Source: JAAYLC01 sp964636665 (GTDB lineage Bacteria; Bacteroidota; Bacteroidia; Flavobacteriales; Flavobacteriaceae). Taken from it: a stretch of DNA of 64,000 nucleotides. Shown here in pieces: positions 26,447 through 35,032 of the stretch. A program made the position numbers and the translations under genes. The notes under the pieces are model-generated. The model saw only the letters and a list, made by a program, of their open reading frames with translations, was not told the origin of the DNA and searched no databases. The stretch is from contig CAZWVT010000006.1 in NCBI GenBank assembly GCA_964636665.1, positions 1-64,000 on the forward strand. Reading direction: 5' to 3'. Each line of letters begins with the position of its first letter. Position 1 is the first letter of the stretch.

Positions 26447-28462
26447 TTAATTAAATGAATATGATATGGTTAAATGTATATTTCGTCCCATTCTCGGAAT
26501 GTTATTCCAATCCGCATAAGACACATAATAGGTGTCAAAAATATTTTTAACACCTGCTTTGACGTATAAATCATCGTCATTGACAAAAAAGCGTTTTCCA
26601 ACCGCTGCATTTAGCAAAACATAAGCAGCAACGCCCGATTCACCGTAATAAGAACTGTATTTTGAATGTTTTCCGGCACCGTTAATGTTGATGGATGCGC
26701 TGTATTGCTTTTTAAAATAATTTAAAGCGCTTCGGTAAGAAATCGGGGAAATTAATGGAAGATTATTCCCGTCGTTATCTTTTCCGTAGTGATACGAGAT
26801 ATTGCCGGACAATGTAAGTGAAGGGGAAATAGAATAATTTCCTTTTAACGATACATTCATTAATTGCGCATGCGCTAAATTTTCATAAACCTTCACTCCC
26901 GCTCCTCCCAAAGTCATCGGACTTAGCTCCGGATTGATTTTTCCAATGATATAATCGGATATGTGAAAATAATTTCCGGCTGCAGTAAGCTCAAATAATG
27001 GTCGTTTATAACTCACCGATAAATTTATTTCTCTGGAAGCTTCAGTTGACAATTCCGGATTTCCAATGTAGTCATACCCATCAAAACTGTTAAACAGATA
27101 AAATCCATAACCTTCAGAAACTGAAGGCGCGCGTTCTCCATACGAAAGACCGCCTTCCACATGGAAACTGCCCAACATTTTGTGATAAATTGCAGAAAAA
27201 CTCTTTAAAATCCGTTGATTGGTTTTCGTCATTTCCGGATAGAAAATCTTCAAACTATTGAATCCAAAATCACTTTCCACAGTGTTGGAATGATACCCGA
27301 GACGCATCCCCAATTTCAGAAAATCCATTCCAAAATTGATTTTATCTTCCACATACAGTCCGAAATTCGTTGTATGCACATCCGGCCAGGTCAGCATAAA
27401 CATTGCTTCTTCGTCAGGATTCGGCGGATACATTGTCATTTCGGCATAAGAACGATTGTGATAACCGTCCAATTTAAAGAAAAAACGATGGTTTCCGGAT
27501 TTCAGATACGCTTGAGAATAAGCTCCAAAAGTCTCGCTTGTTCCGGGCATATCCATATGAATCAGCACATCGGGGCGCGTGGTATCGTCCATAATATGTT
27601 CAATGGTATTGAAGTAAATCTTATTTTCCCAATTACTCAACCGATTAAAAAGGCTGTCTTGAGAATAACTTACAGAACCGATAAGCGCGCGTGCTAAAGA
27701 CACATCCATCGGAAGTGCAGGATAACCAACATCTACCGCTTCGTCATAAATAAAACTGATTCCAATACGTTGTGAATTTGTGAGTTTATAACCGGAATTT
27801 AAAAAGACATTGTATTTCTCATATTGGGAAAATTGCACTTTTTCATTATTTCCGGCAAGGTATTCATCTGCATTTCGATAAAGTCCTTGTAAATTAAAAT
27901 AAAAGCGTTTGCTTCCATAATTTACGCTTCCGTTTGCCACTTTTAAATTGTTATTGGTTTCATAAGAACTTCCAAGCATTCCGGTCCACCCTTTTTTCCT
28001 ATATCCTTCGGCATTGGTTTTTAAGTTAATTGCTCCGCCGATACTGTTGCCATAAGCAGCACCTTCCTGTCCGGAGGAAATCTGAATTTCATCGAGATTG
28101 GAAACATCGACATAAGAAGTTATCGGATCCATTTTATCGGTACAGGCGCCAAAAATTTGCATGCCGTCAATGGTTACCGACAATCGTTCTGACGACATTC
28201 CGTTCATTGCCGGTTCCCACGCATAAGCGCCTCGTTTTACCATGGCTACATTCCGAGACGATTCTAAAAATTCATCCAGTCCTGCCAAAGGTTTTTCTGT
28301 CTTTTGATGGTTTAATCCAGTTGCAGAAACCAGAATAATTTCATTTAAGTTAATAGACTGCAGACTGTCTTCCGCAATTTGTTGCGCTTCTACAGTTATT
28401 GATATAAGGATTCCAAACCACATCAATAGCTGATGAAGTATGGATATAAAATTTATTTTCAT
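26447..28462 (-). CDS. TonB-dependent receptor, OprC/NosA-like (probable copper)
   Basis: The 671-residue protein has a signal peptide, a plug domain (about 45-155) and a C-terminal beta-barrel ending in the aromatic strand NIHLTISYSFN. The plug contains MQIFGACTDKMDPITSY: Cys107 and Met111 form the CxxxM motif known as the copper site of OprC and NosA receptors. A later IHMDMPG segment (about 301-307) may supply further His/Met ligands. It would import copper using TonB energy. The operon (small Cys-motif protein upstream, YtkA-like lipoprotein downstream) supports a copper role. Metal identity is inferred from motifs and is not proven. Confidence 0.82.
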   Translation of the reverse strand: MKINFISILHQLLMWFGILISITVEAQQIAEDSLQSINLNEIILVSATGLNHQKTEKPLAGLDEFLESSRNVAMVKRGAYAWEPAMNGMSSERLSVTIDGMQIFGACTDKMDPITSYVDVSNLDEIQISSGQEGAAYGNSIGGAINLKTNAEGYRKKGWTGMLGSSYETNNNLKVANGSVNYGSKRFYFNLQGLYRNADEYLAGNNEKVQFSQYEKYNVFLNSGYKLTNSQRIGISFIYDEAVDVGYPALPMDVSLARALIGSVSYSQDSLFNRLSNWENKIYFNTIEHIMDDTTRPDVLIHMDMPGTSETFGAYSQAYLKSGNHRFFFKLDGYHNRSYAEMTMYPPNPDEEAMFMLTWPDVHTTNFGLYVEDKINFGMDFLKLGMRLGYHSNTVESDFGFNSLKIFYPEMTKTNQRILKSFSAIYHKMLGSFHVEGGLSYGERAPSVSEGYGFYLFNSFDGYDYIGNPELSTEASREINLSVSYKRPLFELTAAGNYFHISDYIIGKINPELSPMTLGGAGVKVYENLAHAQLMNVSLKGNYSISPSLTLSGNISYHYGKDNDGNNLPLISPISYRSALNYFKKQYSASININGAGKHSKYSSYYGESGVAAYVLLNAAVGKRFFVNDDDLYVKAGVKNIFDTYYVSYADWNNIPRMGRNIHLTISYSFN

Positions 28463-28557
28463 AGCATACTGCCTTTATACTGATTCTTAAAGATTGGTCA
28501 TAAATCAATCTTAAAATATCAATTTATAACCTGTTTAAAAGTTTTTAAAAAAGCAGC

Positions 28558-28926
28558 TTAGATACGTGGTGGCTTTGGGGAAGAAGGAATAAAAATCGAA
28601 GTGTAAAAATCCGGTTTAATTTCGGAAGATTTTTGTGTTGTTTCAACTGTTAATAAATCCAAGTGATAGGTCGGTAATTTTTCAGAAATCAAAAATGTTT
28701 GAATTTCCGACTGAAATGTTTTTTGCGCAGGATTGTCTTCTTGATTTCCGTTTTCTTTGGCTAATTGTTTACTCAGATAGCATTTTCCGTTACATTCCAA
28801 CTCGGGTTTGTCTTTATTTTCACACAAAACAGAAATTATATAATCATACTTTGAGATGTATTCAACAACCGGCCAAACTGGTTTGACAAGCATCAATACA
28901 GAAAGTATGAGAATAAATTTTTTCAT
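28558..28926 (-). CDS. Small secreted Cys-motif protein heading the copper-receptor operon
   Basis: The 122-residue product has an N-terminal hydrophobic segment (about 3-20) that could be a signal peptide or anchor. A conserved-looking block follows, with Cys35 (VLCENKDKPEL), Cys45 and Cys49 (ECNGKCYLSKQL), then a polar C-terminal half ending in PSSPKPPRI. I recall similar small proteins beside TonB receptors in flavobacteria, but know of no assigned function. The C-x3-C pair with nearby charged residues could bind copper. It is first in the operon, with a clear TTG-N17-TAnnTTTG promoter, and the receptor gene starts 95 bp after its stop. Confidence 0.65.
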   Translation of the reverse strand: MKKFILILSVLMLVKPVWPVVEYISKYDYIISVLCENKDKPELECNGKCYLSKQLAKENGNQEDNPAQKTFQSEIQTFLISEKLPTYHLDLLTVETTQKSSEIKPDFYTSIFIPSSPKPPRI

Positions 28927-28930
28927 ACGG

Positions 28931-28960
28931 CAAAGATATTATTTTAAAAGGAGCTCAAAA
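28931..28960 (-). promoter_or_regulatory. Promoter of the copper-receptor operon, adjacent to the start codon
   Basis: On the minus strand TTTTG (28960-28956) is followed by a 17-base spacer and TATCTTTG (28938-28931), a full match to the flavobacterial consensus. Only 4 bases separate the element from the ATG at 28926, which predicts a leaderless or near-leaderless mRNA. Confidence 0.75.
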
Positions 28961-29157
28961 TGACATAACTCATATTTTAAAAAAGATTAAAACCTCTCTC
29001 TAAAAACGTAAGTTGCTTATCTATCAAGGGATTGTTATCGTTTTTCAGAAAATTTAAAATCTAAAAAAGTTGTTCACTTTTTATTGTTGATAAATCTTTA
29101 TATAGTTGATTATTAGTTATTTATATTTTAAAAACAAAAACTTTAGATAAAAGTGAA

Positions 29158-29187
29158 TTTTGAAACTAAACAAAATTATTATATTTG
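29158..29187 (+). promoter_or_regulatory. Promoter of the ribonucleotide reductase gene
   Basis: TTTTG (29158-29162), a 17-base spacer and TATATTTG (29180-29187) match the flavobacterial consensus. The element lies 45 bases before the ATG at 29233. The A/T-rich 306-bp gap from 28927 to 29232 holds this and the divergent copper-operon promoter; no B12 riboswitch was recognised there. Confidence 0.75.
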
Positions 29188-29232
29188 CTGTTCGCACATT
29201 TGTTCAATTTTTTCTTAAAAAACCTCTTCATT

Positions 29233-31788
29233 ATGCCCCTACAAACCCTTCCAAAACACTCTGTGACTTACACTCAAGAGGAAGCCTTTGAAGCATCAGT
29301 TGAATACTTCAAAGGAGACGATCTTGCTGCCCGCGTGTGGGTAAATAAATATGCTCTTAAAGATTCCGATGGGAATATTTATGAAAAGACTCCCGATGAT
29401 ATGCATCGAAGAATTGCCAAGGAAATTGCCCGTATTGAGCAAAAATATCCGAATCCATTGACTGAGGAAGAAATATACGAAGTGATGAAAGATTTCAGAT
29501 ACGTCGTTCCACAAGGGAGTCCGATGGCCGGAATCGGGAATCCGTATCAAATTGCTTCACTTTCCAATTGTTTTGTAATTGGAAATGACGGGAACTCAGA
29601 TTCTTACGGAGGGATTTTAAAAATTGATCAAGAACAAGTCCAACTGATGAAACGTCGCGGTGGTGTTGGTCATGATTTATCACACATTCGCCCCAAAGGT
29701 TCACCCGTAAAAAACTCGGCATTGACCTCAACGGGAATTGTTCCTTTTATGGAGCGGTATTCAAATTCTACACGGGAAGTTGCGCAAGACGGACGCCGTG
29801 GTGCTTTAATGCTTTCTGTTTCTATCAATCATCCTGATGCCGAGCAATTTATCGATGCCAAAATGGAACAAGGAAAAGTTACAGGAGCAAACGTTTCTGT
29901 CCGGATTGACGATGCTTTTATGGAAGCCGTGAAAAACAATACCACCTACAAACAAATGTATCCGATTTTCAGTGAGAAACCTTCCCATTCCAAGGAAATC
30001 GATGCACAAAAACTTTGGAAAAAAATTGTTCACAATGCGTGGAAATCTGCAGAACCCGGAATTTTGTTCTGGGACACCATAATCAAAGAATCTGTTCCGG
30101 ATTGTTATGCAGATTTAGGTTATAAAACAGTTTCCACCAATCCTTGTGGAGAAATTCCTTTATGCACTTATGATTCATGTCGCCTTCTTGCTATCAATCT
30201 TTTCTCTTATGTAGAAAATCCGTTTACTTCCAAAGCTGCGTTTAATTTTGATTTATTCAAAAAGCACCTCAATATCGCACAGCGCGTTATGGACGACATC
30301 ATTGATTTGGAACTGGAGAAAATCGATGCCATTATTGAAAAAATTGATTCCGATCCGCAATCCGAAGAAATAAAAGCTGTTGAGCGTAATCTTTGGTTGA
30401 ATATTCGCAGAAAAGCAGAAGAAGGTCGCAGAACCGGAATTGGCATCACTGCCGAGGGAGACATGTTGGCTGCTTTGGGCATTCGATACGGAAGCGAAGA
30501 AGGAATCGAATTTTCGGTTAAAATTCATAAAACTCTTGCCATCAATGTGTATCGCGCTTCTGTAAATACTGCTAAAGAACGTGGTTCCTTTGAAATATTT
30601 GACTCAGAACGAGAAAAAAACAATCCCTTTATCCTCCGCCTCAAAGAAGCCGATGAGCAATTGTATTATGAAATGTTAGAACACGGCAGACGAAACATTG
30701 CCTTGTTGACCATAGCTCCAACAGGAACAACAAGTTTGATGACTCAGACAACTTCCGGAATTGAACCCGTTTTTCTTCCTGTTTACAAAAGAAGAAGAAA
30801 GGTAAATCCGAATGATAAAGAAGTACGTGTGGATTTTATTGATGAAGTCGGAGACAGCTGGGAAGAGTATGTTGTTTTTCATCATCGGTTTAAACAATGG
30901 ATGGAAGTTAAAGGACATTCAACTTCAAAAAATTACACCCAAGAAGAACTGGACAAGCTCATTAAAAAATCTCCATATTATAAAGCGACTTCAAATGATG
31001 TAAATTGGCTGAATAAAGTACGCATGCAGGGAGCCGTCCAGAAATGGGTAGATCATTCCATTTCCGTTACCATTAACCTGCCGAATGATGTAAGTGAAGA
31101 GTTGGTAGGCGAGCTTTATTTGGAAGCTTGGAACGCAGGTTGTAAAGGTGTAACAGTTTATCGCGACGGTTCGCGTTCAGGCGTGTTGATTTCCAACGAT
31201 GAAAAAGAAAAAGAAGACGATTCAGAAACCTTGACTCCCTTCCCTACCAAGCGTCCGGAGCGACTCAATGCAGATGTGGTTCGCTTCCAAAACAACAAGG
31301 ACAAGTGGATTGCTTTTATCGGGTTAATCGACGGAAAGCCTTATGAGATTTTTACAGGATTTTCCGATGACGAAGACGGAATATTGATTCCTCGTTGGGT
31401 AAATGAAGGTGTGATTATTAAAAGCAGAAATGAAGATGGCGTTTCTCGTTATGACTTTCAATATAAAAACAAACGCGGTTACAAAACCACTATCGAAGGA
31501 CTTTCCTATAAGTTTAATCCGGAGTTTTGGAATTATGCAAAATTGATTTCCGGAACTTTAAGACATGGAATGCCTATCGAAAAAGTTGTGGATCTCATCA
31601 ACAGTTTACAATTAGACAACGAAAGCATCAACACTTGGAAAAATGGTGTAGCAAGAGCTTTAAAGAGATATATTGAGGATGGAACTGCTGTGGATAAGCA
31701 AAAATGTGAAAACTGTCAGAGTACTTCTTTAATCTATCAAGAAGGTTGCTTGACCTGTAAAAACTGTGGTTCGTCCAAATGCGGATAA
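29233..31788 (+). CDS. nrdJ: Adenosylcobalamin-dependent (class II) ribonucleotide reductase
   Basis: The 851-residue enzyme has the reductase barrel landmarks: ASLSNCFVIGN (Cys113, redox), STNPCGEIPL with the radical-site cysteine and glutamate, and IAPTGTTSLMTQTTSGIEP. The C-terminus carries a zinc-ribbon-like CENCQSTSL...CLTCKNCGSSKCG tail with redox cysteines, as in B12-dependent enzymes. No nrdB-type partner is adjacent, consistent with class II. It converts ribonucleotides to deoxyribonucleotides with coenzyme B12 and without oxygen. The ATG at 29233 (MPLQTLPK) is chosen because upstream in-frame starts fall inside or next to the promoter. It is monocistronic. Confidence 0.9.
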   Translation: MPLQTLPKHSVTYTQEEAFEASVEYFKGDDLAARVWVNKYALKDSDGNIYEKTPDDMHRRIAKEIARIEQKYPNPLTEEEIYEVMKDFRYVVPQGSPMAGIGNPYQIASLSNCFVIGNDGNSDSYGGILKIDQEQVQLMKRRGGVGHDLSHIRPKGSPVKNSALTSTGIVPFMERYSNSTREVAQDGRRGALMLSVSINHPDAEQFIDAKMEQGKVTGANVSVRIDDAFMEAVKNNTTYKQMYPIFSEKPSHSKEIDAQKLWKKIVHNAWKSAEPGILFWDTIIKESVPDCYADLGYKTVSTNPCGEIPLCTYDSCRLLAINLFSYVENPFTSKAAFNFDLFKKHLNIAQRVMDDIIDLELEKIDAIIEKIDSDPQSEEIKAVERNLWLNIRRKAEEGRRTGIGITAEGDMLAALGIRYGSEEGIEFSVKIHKTLAINVYRASVNTAKERGSFEIFDSEREKNNPFILRLKEADEQLYYEMLEHGRRNIALLTIAPTGTTSLMTQTTSGIEPVFLPVYKRRRKVNPNDKEVRVDFIDEVGDSWEEYVVFHHRFKQWMEVKGHSTSKNYTQEELDKLIKKSPYYKATSNDVNWLNKVRMQGAVQKWVDHSISVTINLPNDVSEELVGELYLEAWNAGCKGVTVYRDGSRSGVLISNDEKEKEDDSETLTPFPTKRPERLNADVVRFQNNKDKWIAFIGLIDGKPYEIFTGFSDDEDGILIPRWVNEGVIIKSRNEDGVSRYDFQYKNKRGYKTTIEGLSYKFNPEFWNYAKLISGTLRHGMPIEKVVDLINSLQLDNESINTWKNGVARALKRYIEDGTAVDKQKCENCQSTSLIYQEGCLTCKNCGSSKCG

Positions 31789-31822
31789 TTATTTAGTGTT
31801 TTCATAGATTGTGTTTAACGTG

Positions 31823-31857
31823 AAAAACCGTCTTATTAAATTAATAAGACGGTTTTT
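31823..31857. terminator. Strong terminator after nrdJ
   Basis: A 16-bp perfect stem with a 3-base loop and A/T tails on both sides lies between nrdJ and the convergent AraC-type gene. It shares the AAAAACCGTC core with the yebC-secDF terminator. Confidence 0.92.
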
Positions 31858-31905
31858 TCATAACTCCATTTTTTAAAAATTTAGAACCAACAAAATATAT
31901 TGATT

Positions 31906-32853
31906 TCACAAGGTGCTAAGCTGTCTTTGATAGTCTGAAGGTGAACATTTGTATTTCTTTTTAAATATTCTCGAGAAATAACTACGACTGGAAAGTCCGA
32001 TTGAATATACTATTTCAGAAATGGTTAAATCGGTATCTTTTATCAAGGACTCTGCTTTTTTCAGACGAACTTCACGAATAAAGTTTGTTACAGTATGGTT
32101 GTGCATTTCTTTAAAACCTTCTTGAAGATGGGGAATGCTGATTCCCGTTTTTTTAGAAAGGCTATTAACCGTGTAATTGTGCTCGGGGAAGTTCTGAATT
32201 TCTTCAGTTATTTTATGCAATTCTTTAATTTCCCACGAACGAAGAGAAGACTTGGAATAATTACTTTCTTCATTTCTTTTTAAATACTTTGAGTAAAGCA
32301 ATCCCGTTATTAAAACGATATACCCAAAAACTTCAATATTGTTTGGGAATCCTTTTTCTATATTATTGATTTTAACCAGATAATCGATAATCTTTAAATC
32401 CGGTTTTGATTTATAGTGTATTTCTTCTTCAAGCCGGTTTGAATCGAGTTCGATATAATTGTTGTAATAATTTCTATCTGTGATAAAAACAGTCAATTTG
32501 TAGTTTCTGTGTGTTTTAAAATCACAAATTATAGACGTATTCTTATTGCAATGAAACATAAAACTCTGATATCTATGAAGATATAAACGTCTTTGTCCGC
32601 AGTATGAAATCTCAAGCGGATCCCCTTGATTAAATATATAAATAAGATGCCTATTTTCTCGGTTGTTAATTTTAATTGCTTCGGAAACAACAGTTTTACT
32701 ATCTAAATTCAGTTCACACAATACAAGTCCTTTCCGAATATCGTAATATTGAAATTTTTCTTGAGAAGTATTTTCTTTCAGAGGCACTGAGAAGATTTTT
32801 GACATACCAACCCCAATACCTTGAGCTGAAATAGAAAATGGAGAAGTTTTCAT
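31906..32853 (-). CDS. AraC-family transcriptional regulator
   Basis: The 315-residue protein has a C-terminal AraC/XylS DNA-binding domain (about 210-312) with two helix-turn-helix units. The second carries the signature run from LTISEIVYSIGLSSRSYFSR to FKKKYKCSPSDYQ. The N-terminal 200 residues form a beta-rich ligand or dimer domain without recognised motifs. Its target is unknown. It is separated by 411 bp from a divergent small-lipoprotein gene and is convergent with nrdJ. Control of the divergent gene or of itself is possible but not shown. Confidence 0.9.
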   Translation of the reverse strand: MKTSPFSISAQGIGVGMSKIFSVPLKENTSQEKFQYYDIRKGLVLCELNLDSKTVVSEAIKINNRENRHLIYIFNQGDPLEISYCGQRRLYLHRYQSFMFHCNKNTSIICDFKTHRNYKLTVFITDRNYYNNYIELDSNRLEEEIHYKSKPDLKIIDYLVKINNIEKGFPNNIEVFGYIVLITGLLYSKYLKRNEESNYSKSSLRSWEIKELHKITEEIQNFPEHNYTVNSLSKKTGISIPHLQEGFKEMHNHTVTNFIREVRLKKAESLIKDTDLTISEIVYSIGLSSRSYFSRIFKKKYKCSPSDYQRQLSTL

Positions 32854-33264
32854 AAGCTTAGTTTTTGATTTGTTTATTTCATAAAATTACTGATTCAAAA
32901 AAGATTATATTATAATTTTTATATAAATTATTAGACGATTTCTTAACATCAAATAGCATAATTTAACATTATAACAATTTAGACTTATGTGAGTTCGATA
33001 AATAATGTTCAGATTAATATGGATTCCATTAAGTTATTTATACTTTATAAGCGAATGATTTTCCCTGTCTAATTTCTGAATATCAGCAATATACATAAAA
33101 CCAAAAGATTTCCATAGTCAACATTTTTAATAAATTAAAAAACTGATTATTAATATCTTAAGATTTATTCATTTGATAAAATCATTTTTATTCTGCTTTG
33201 CATTAATCACAATTAATCCGTTAAATTACTTTTATACTTAAAATATCAACAAAAAACAAAAGCT
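32854..33264. other. AT-rich divergent intergenic region
   Basis: About 411 bases between the AraC-type gene and the small lipoprotein gene. It is very AT-rich with no reading frame of note. A TACTTTTA element (33227-33234) resembles a -7 box for the lipoprotein gene, with one mismatch. Binding sites for the regulator could lie here, but no clear repeat was found. Confidence 0.4.
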
Positions 33265-33690
33265 ATGGAAAAATTTAAAATGTTAATGCTTGCAACGAGT
33301 TTTATAGTATTAATGAGTTGCAACGATACAAATCGAGGTCCCAACACCATCTTAGAGGACGACAGTGAAATCCAACGTGAAATAACTGACAATCCACGTG
33401 AACGCAACAGAGCTACGGACAATACAATGTTGGAACAAGATCGTACGCGTTTAGATACTCCGGAATACATCTGGACAGAAAATGAAAGAAATGCATTATA
33501 TCGACACATTACGATGACAGAAAATCAGGTCAATCGTTTGGAAGCGTGGGAACGAGAGCGGGAACAAGCTACTAATTCCGAAAGAAACGAACAATGGCAA
33601 CATGACAGAGATGCACAACTACGAGAAATTCTCTCTTCGGAACAATACCAAAAATATCAAGCGTGGCAGAATAAACGAAAAGCAAATTAA
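33265..33690 (+). CDS. Small charged lipoprotein, Spy/CpxP-like pattern
   Basis: The 141-residue protein has a lipoprotein signal ending FIVLMSC (Cys19). A hydrophilic Arg/Glu/Asn-rich mature part follows. The C-terminal helical half reads MTENQVNRLEAWERE, then LREILSSEQYQKYQAW. These spaced T-x-x-Q and S-x-E-Q turns resemble the LTxxQ repeats of the periplasmic Spy/CpxP chaperone group, though the match is loose. A role in envelope stress is inference. It stands alone, divergent from an AraC regulator, with a long double hairpin after it. Confidence 0.55.
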   Translation: MEKFKMLMLATSFIVLMSCNDTNRGPNTILEDDSEIQREITDNPRERNRATDNTMLEQDRTRLDTPEYIWTENERNALYRHITMTENQVNRLEAWEREREQATNSERNEQWQHDRDAQLREILSSEQYQKYQAWQNKRKAN

Positions 33691-33721
33691 GCTGTGCATT
33701 AGATATAGTGTTACAACTAAA

Positions 33722-33757
33722 AAAAGTCTCTTACTTGTTGCAAGCTAAGAGACTTTT
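33722..33757. terminator. Long terminator hairpin after the small lipoprotein gene
   Basis: A 12-bp stem (AAAAGTCTCTTA pairing with TAAGAGACTTTT) is extended by an inner CTTG/CAAG stem. It is flanked by A-rich and T-containing sequence. Confidence 0.8.
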
Positions 33758-33773
33758 AGTTTAAAAAACAAAA

Positions 33774-33796
33774 CCCACCCAATAAAATTGGATGGG
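33774..33796. terminator. Second hairpin downstream, 5' of the convergent dnaJ end
   Basis: A 10-bp stem (CCCACCCAAT pairing with ATTGGATGGG, one G-T wobble) with a 3-base loop lies 17 bp after the first hairpin. It is A-rich on the right, with no clean T-run. Confidence 0.5.
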
Positions 33797-33883
33797 AAAA
33801 AATTGCTATGAAAAAGAAAATCACCACTTCAAGAAGCGAAGCGACATTTCAAATATAATACAATATTTCTATTTAACAAAAAT

Positions 33884-34990
33884 TTAAGCAAAAATATTTT
33901 TTACTTTTTCAAAAAACGACTTTTCCGATTTTTCTGGTTTGGGTTGAAAGTGCTCGTCAGAACTCATTTTTTCGAAAAACTCACGTTGTTCTTTTGTTAA
34001 TTCTTGTGGTGTCCACACATTAATATATACCAACAAATCTCCCATTCCATACCCTTGAATTGACGGGATTCCTTTATTTCTCAATCGAAGAACTTTTCCG
34101 CTATGAATTCCCGGGTCTACTTTAATACGCACTTTACCTGTTACAGTATCAATTTCTTTTGACGCCCCCAATGCGGCCTCGGAAAAACTAATATACAATT
34201 CATAATGTAAATTATCTCCGTCTCTTTTTAATGTTTCATGTGGAATTTCTTCAATCATCACAATCAAATCTCCAGGAATACCATCACCTGGTGCATCATT
34301 CCCTTTTCCGGACATTTTTAACTGCATTCCATCAACTACTCCGGCAGGAATTTTAACACTGATGGTTTCTTCGGTGGTAATCATTCCATCTGCATCCGCA
34401 TTTGAAGGTTTAGAATCTAAAATTTTGCCCAAACCACCACAATGTGAACAAGTGGAAGCTGTTTGCATTCTTCCCAGAATTGTGTTTTGAATCCTTGTGA
34501 TTTGTCCGGCACCGTTACAAGTAGTACAGGTTTTGTAGGTGGTTCCCTTTGCCAGTTTCTTGCGTTTGACTTTTATTTTCTTTTCCACGCCTACAGCAAT
34601 TTCTTCCAAAGTCAGTTGCATTCGCACTCTCAAATTGCTTCCTTTAACTGTTCTGCGACCTCCTTGTGCTCCGAATCCACCTCCAAATCCACCTCCGAAA
34701 GCACCGAATATATCTCCAAATTGACTGAAAATATCATCCATATTCATTCCGCCAAATCCGCCGCCGCCTTCGAACGCTTGATGACCGTACTGATCGTAAC
34801 GAGCACGCTTGTCGGGATTGCTCAAAACTTCATAAGCTTCAGCTGCTTTTTTAAACATTTTTTCTGCTTCGACATCTCCCGGGTTTTTATCCGGATGATA
34901 TTTCAATGCTTTTTGACGGTATGCTTTTTTTATCTCAGCTGCAGAAGCGTTTTTCGAAACGCCTAATATTTCATAAAAATCTTCCTTCAT
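33884..34990 (-). CDS. dnaJ: Chaperone protein DnaJ, reduced zinc domain
   Basis: The 368-residue protein has a J domain with HPD (YHPDKNPGD), a Gly/Phe-rich linker (about 74-110), a cysteine region, and the C-terminal substrate-binding domains (VKIPAGVVDGMQLKMSGKG). Only two CxxCxGxG motifs are present: CTTCNGAG (Cys155) and CSHCGGLG (Cys181). The first and fourth of the canonical four are replaced by polar sequence, leaving one zinc site, the middle pair. I recall this as a flavobacterial trait. It works with DnaK and GrpE; grpE lies 42 bp upstream in the same operon. Confidence 0.93.
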   Translation of the reverse strand: MKEDFYEILGVSKNASAAEIKKAYRQKALKYHPDKNPGDVEAEKMFKKAAEAYEVLSNPDKRARYDQYGHQAFEGGGGFGGMNMDDIFSQFGDIFGAFGGGFGGGFGAQGGRRTVKGSNLRVRMQLTLEEIAVGVEKKIKVKRKKLAKGTTYKTCTTCNGAGQITRIQNTILGRMQTASTCSHCGGLGKILDSKPSNADADGMITTEETISVKIPAGVVDGMQLKMSGKGNDAPGDGIPGDLIVMIEEIPHETLKRDGDNLHYELYISFSEAALGASKEIDTVTGKVRIKVDPGIHSGKVLRLRNKGIPSIQGYGMGDLLVYINVWTPQELTKEQREFFEKMSSDEHFQPKPEKSEKSFFEKVKNIFA

Positions 34991-35032
34991 TGTATTATTT
35001 TCTCACTTATACTTTTATAAGTTATTCTATTT

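Noticed and set aside
27215..27697. Plus-strand open frame opposite the TonB receptor
   Set aside because: Antisense shadow with no recognisable protein features; the receptor frame is clear.
28927..29232. Cobalamin riboswitch upstream of nrdJ
   Set aside because: Looked for a B12-box and long structured leader; the promoter leaves only a 40-base leader, and no B12-box was seen.
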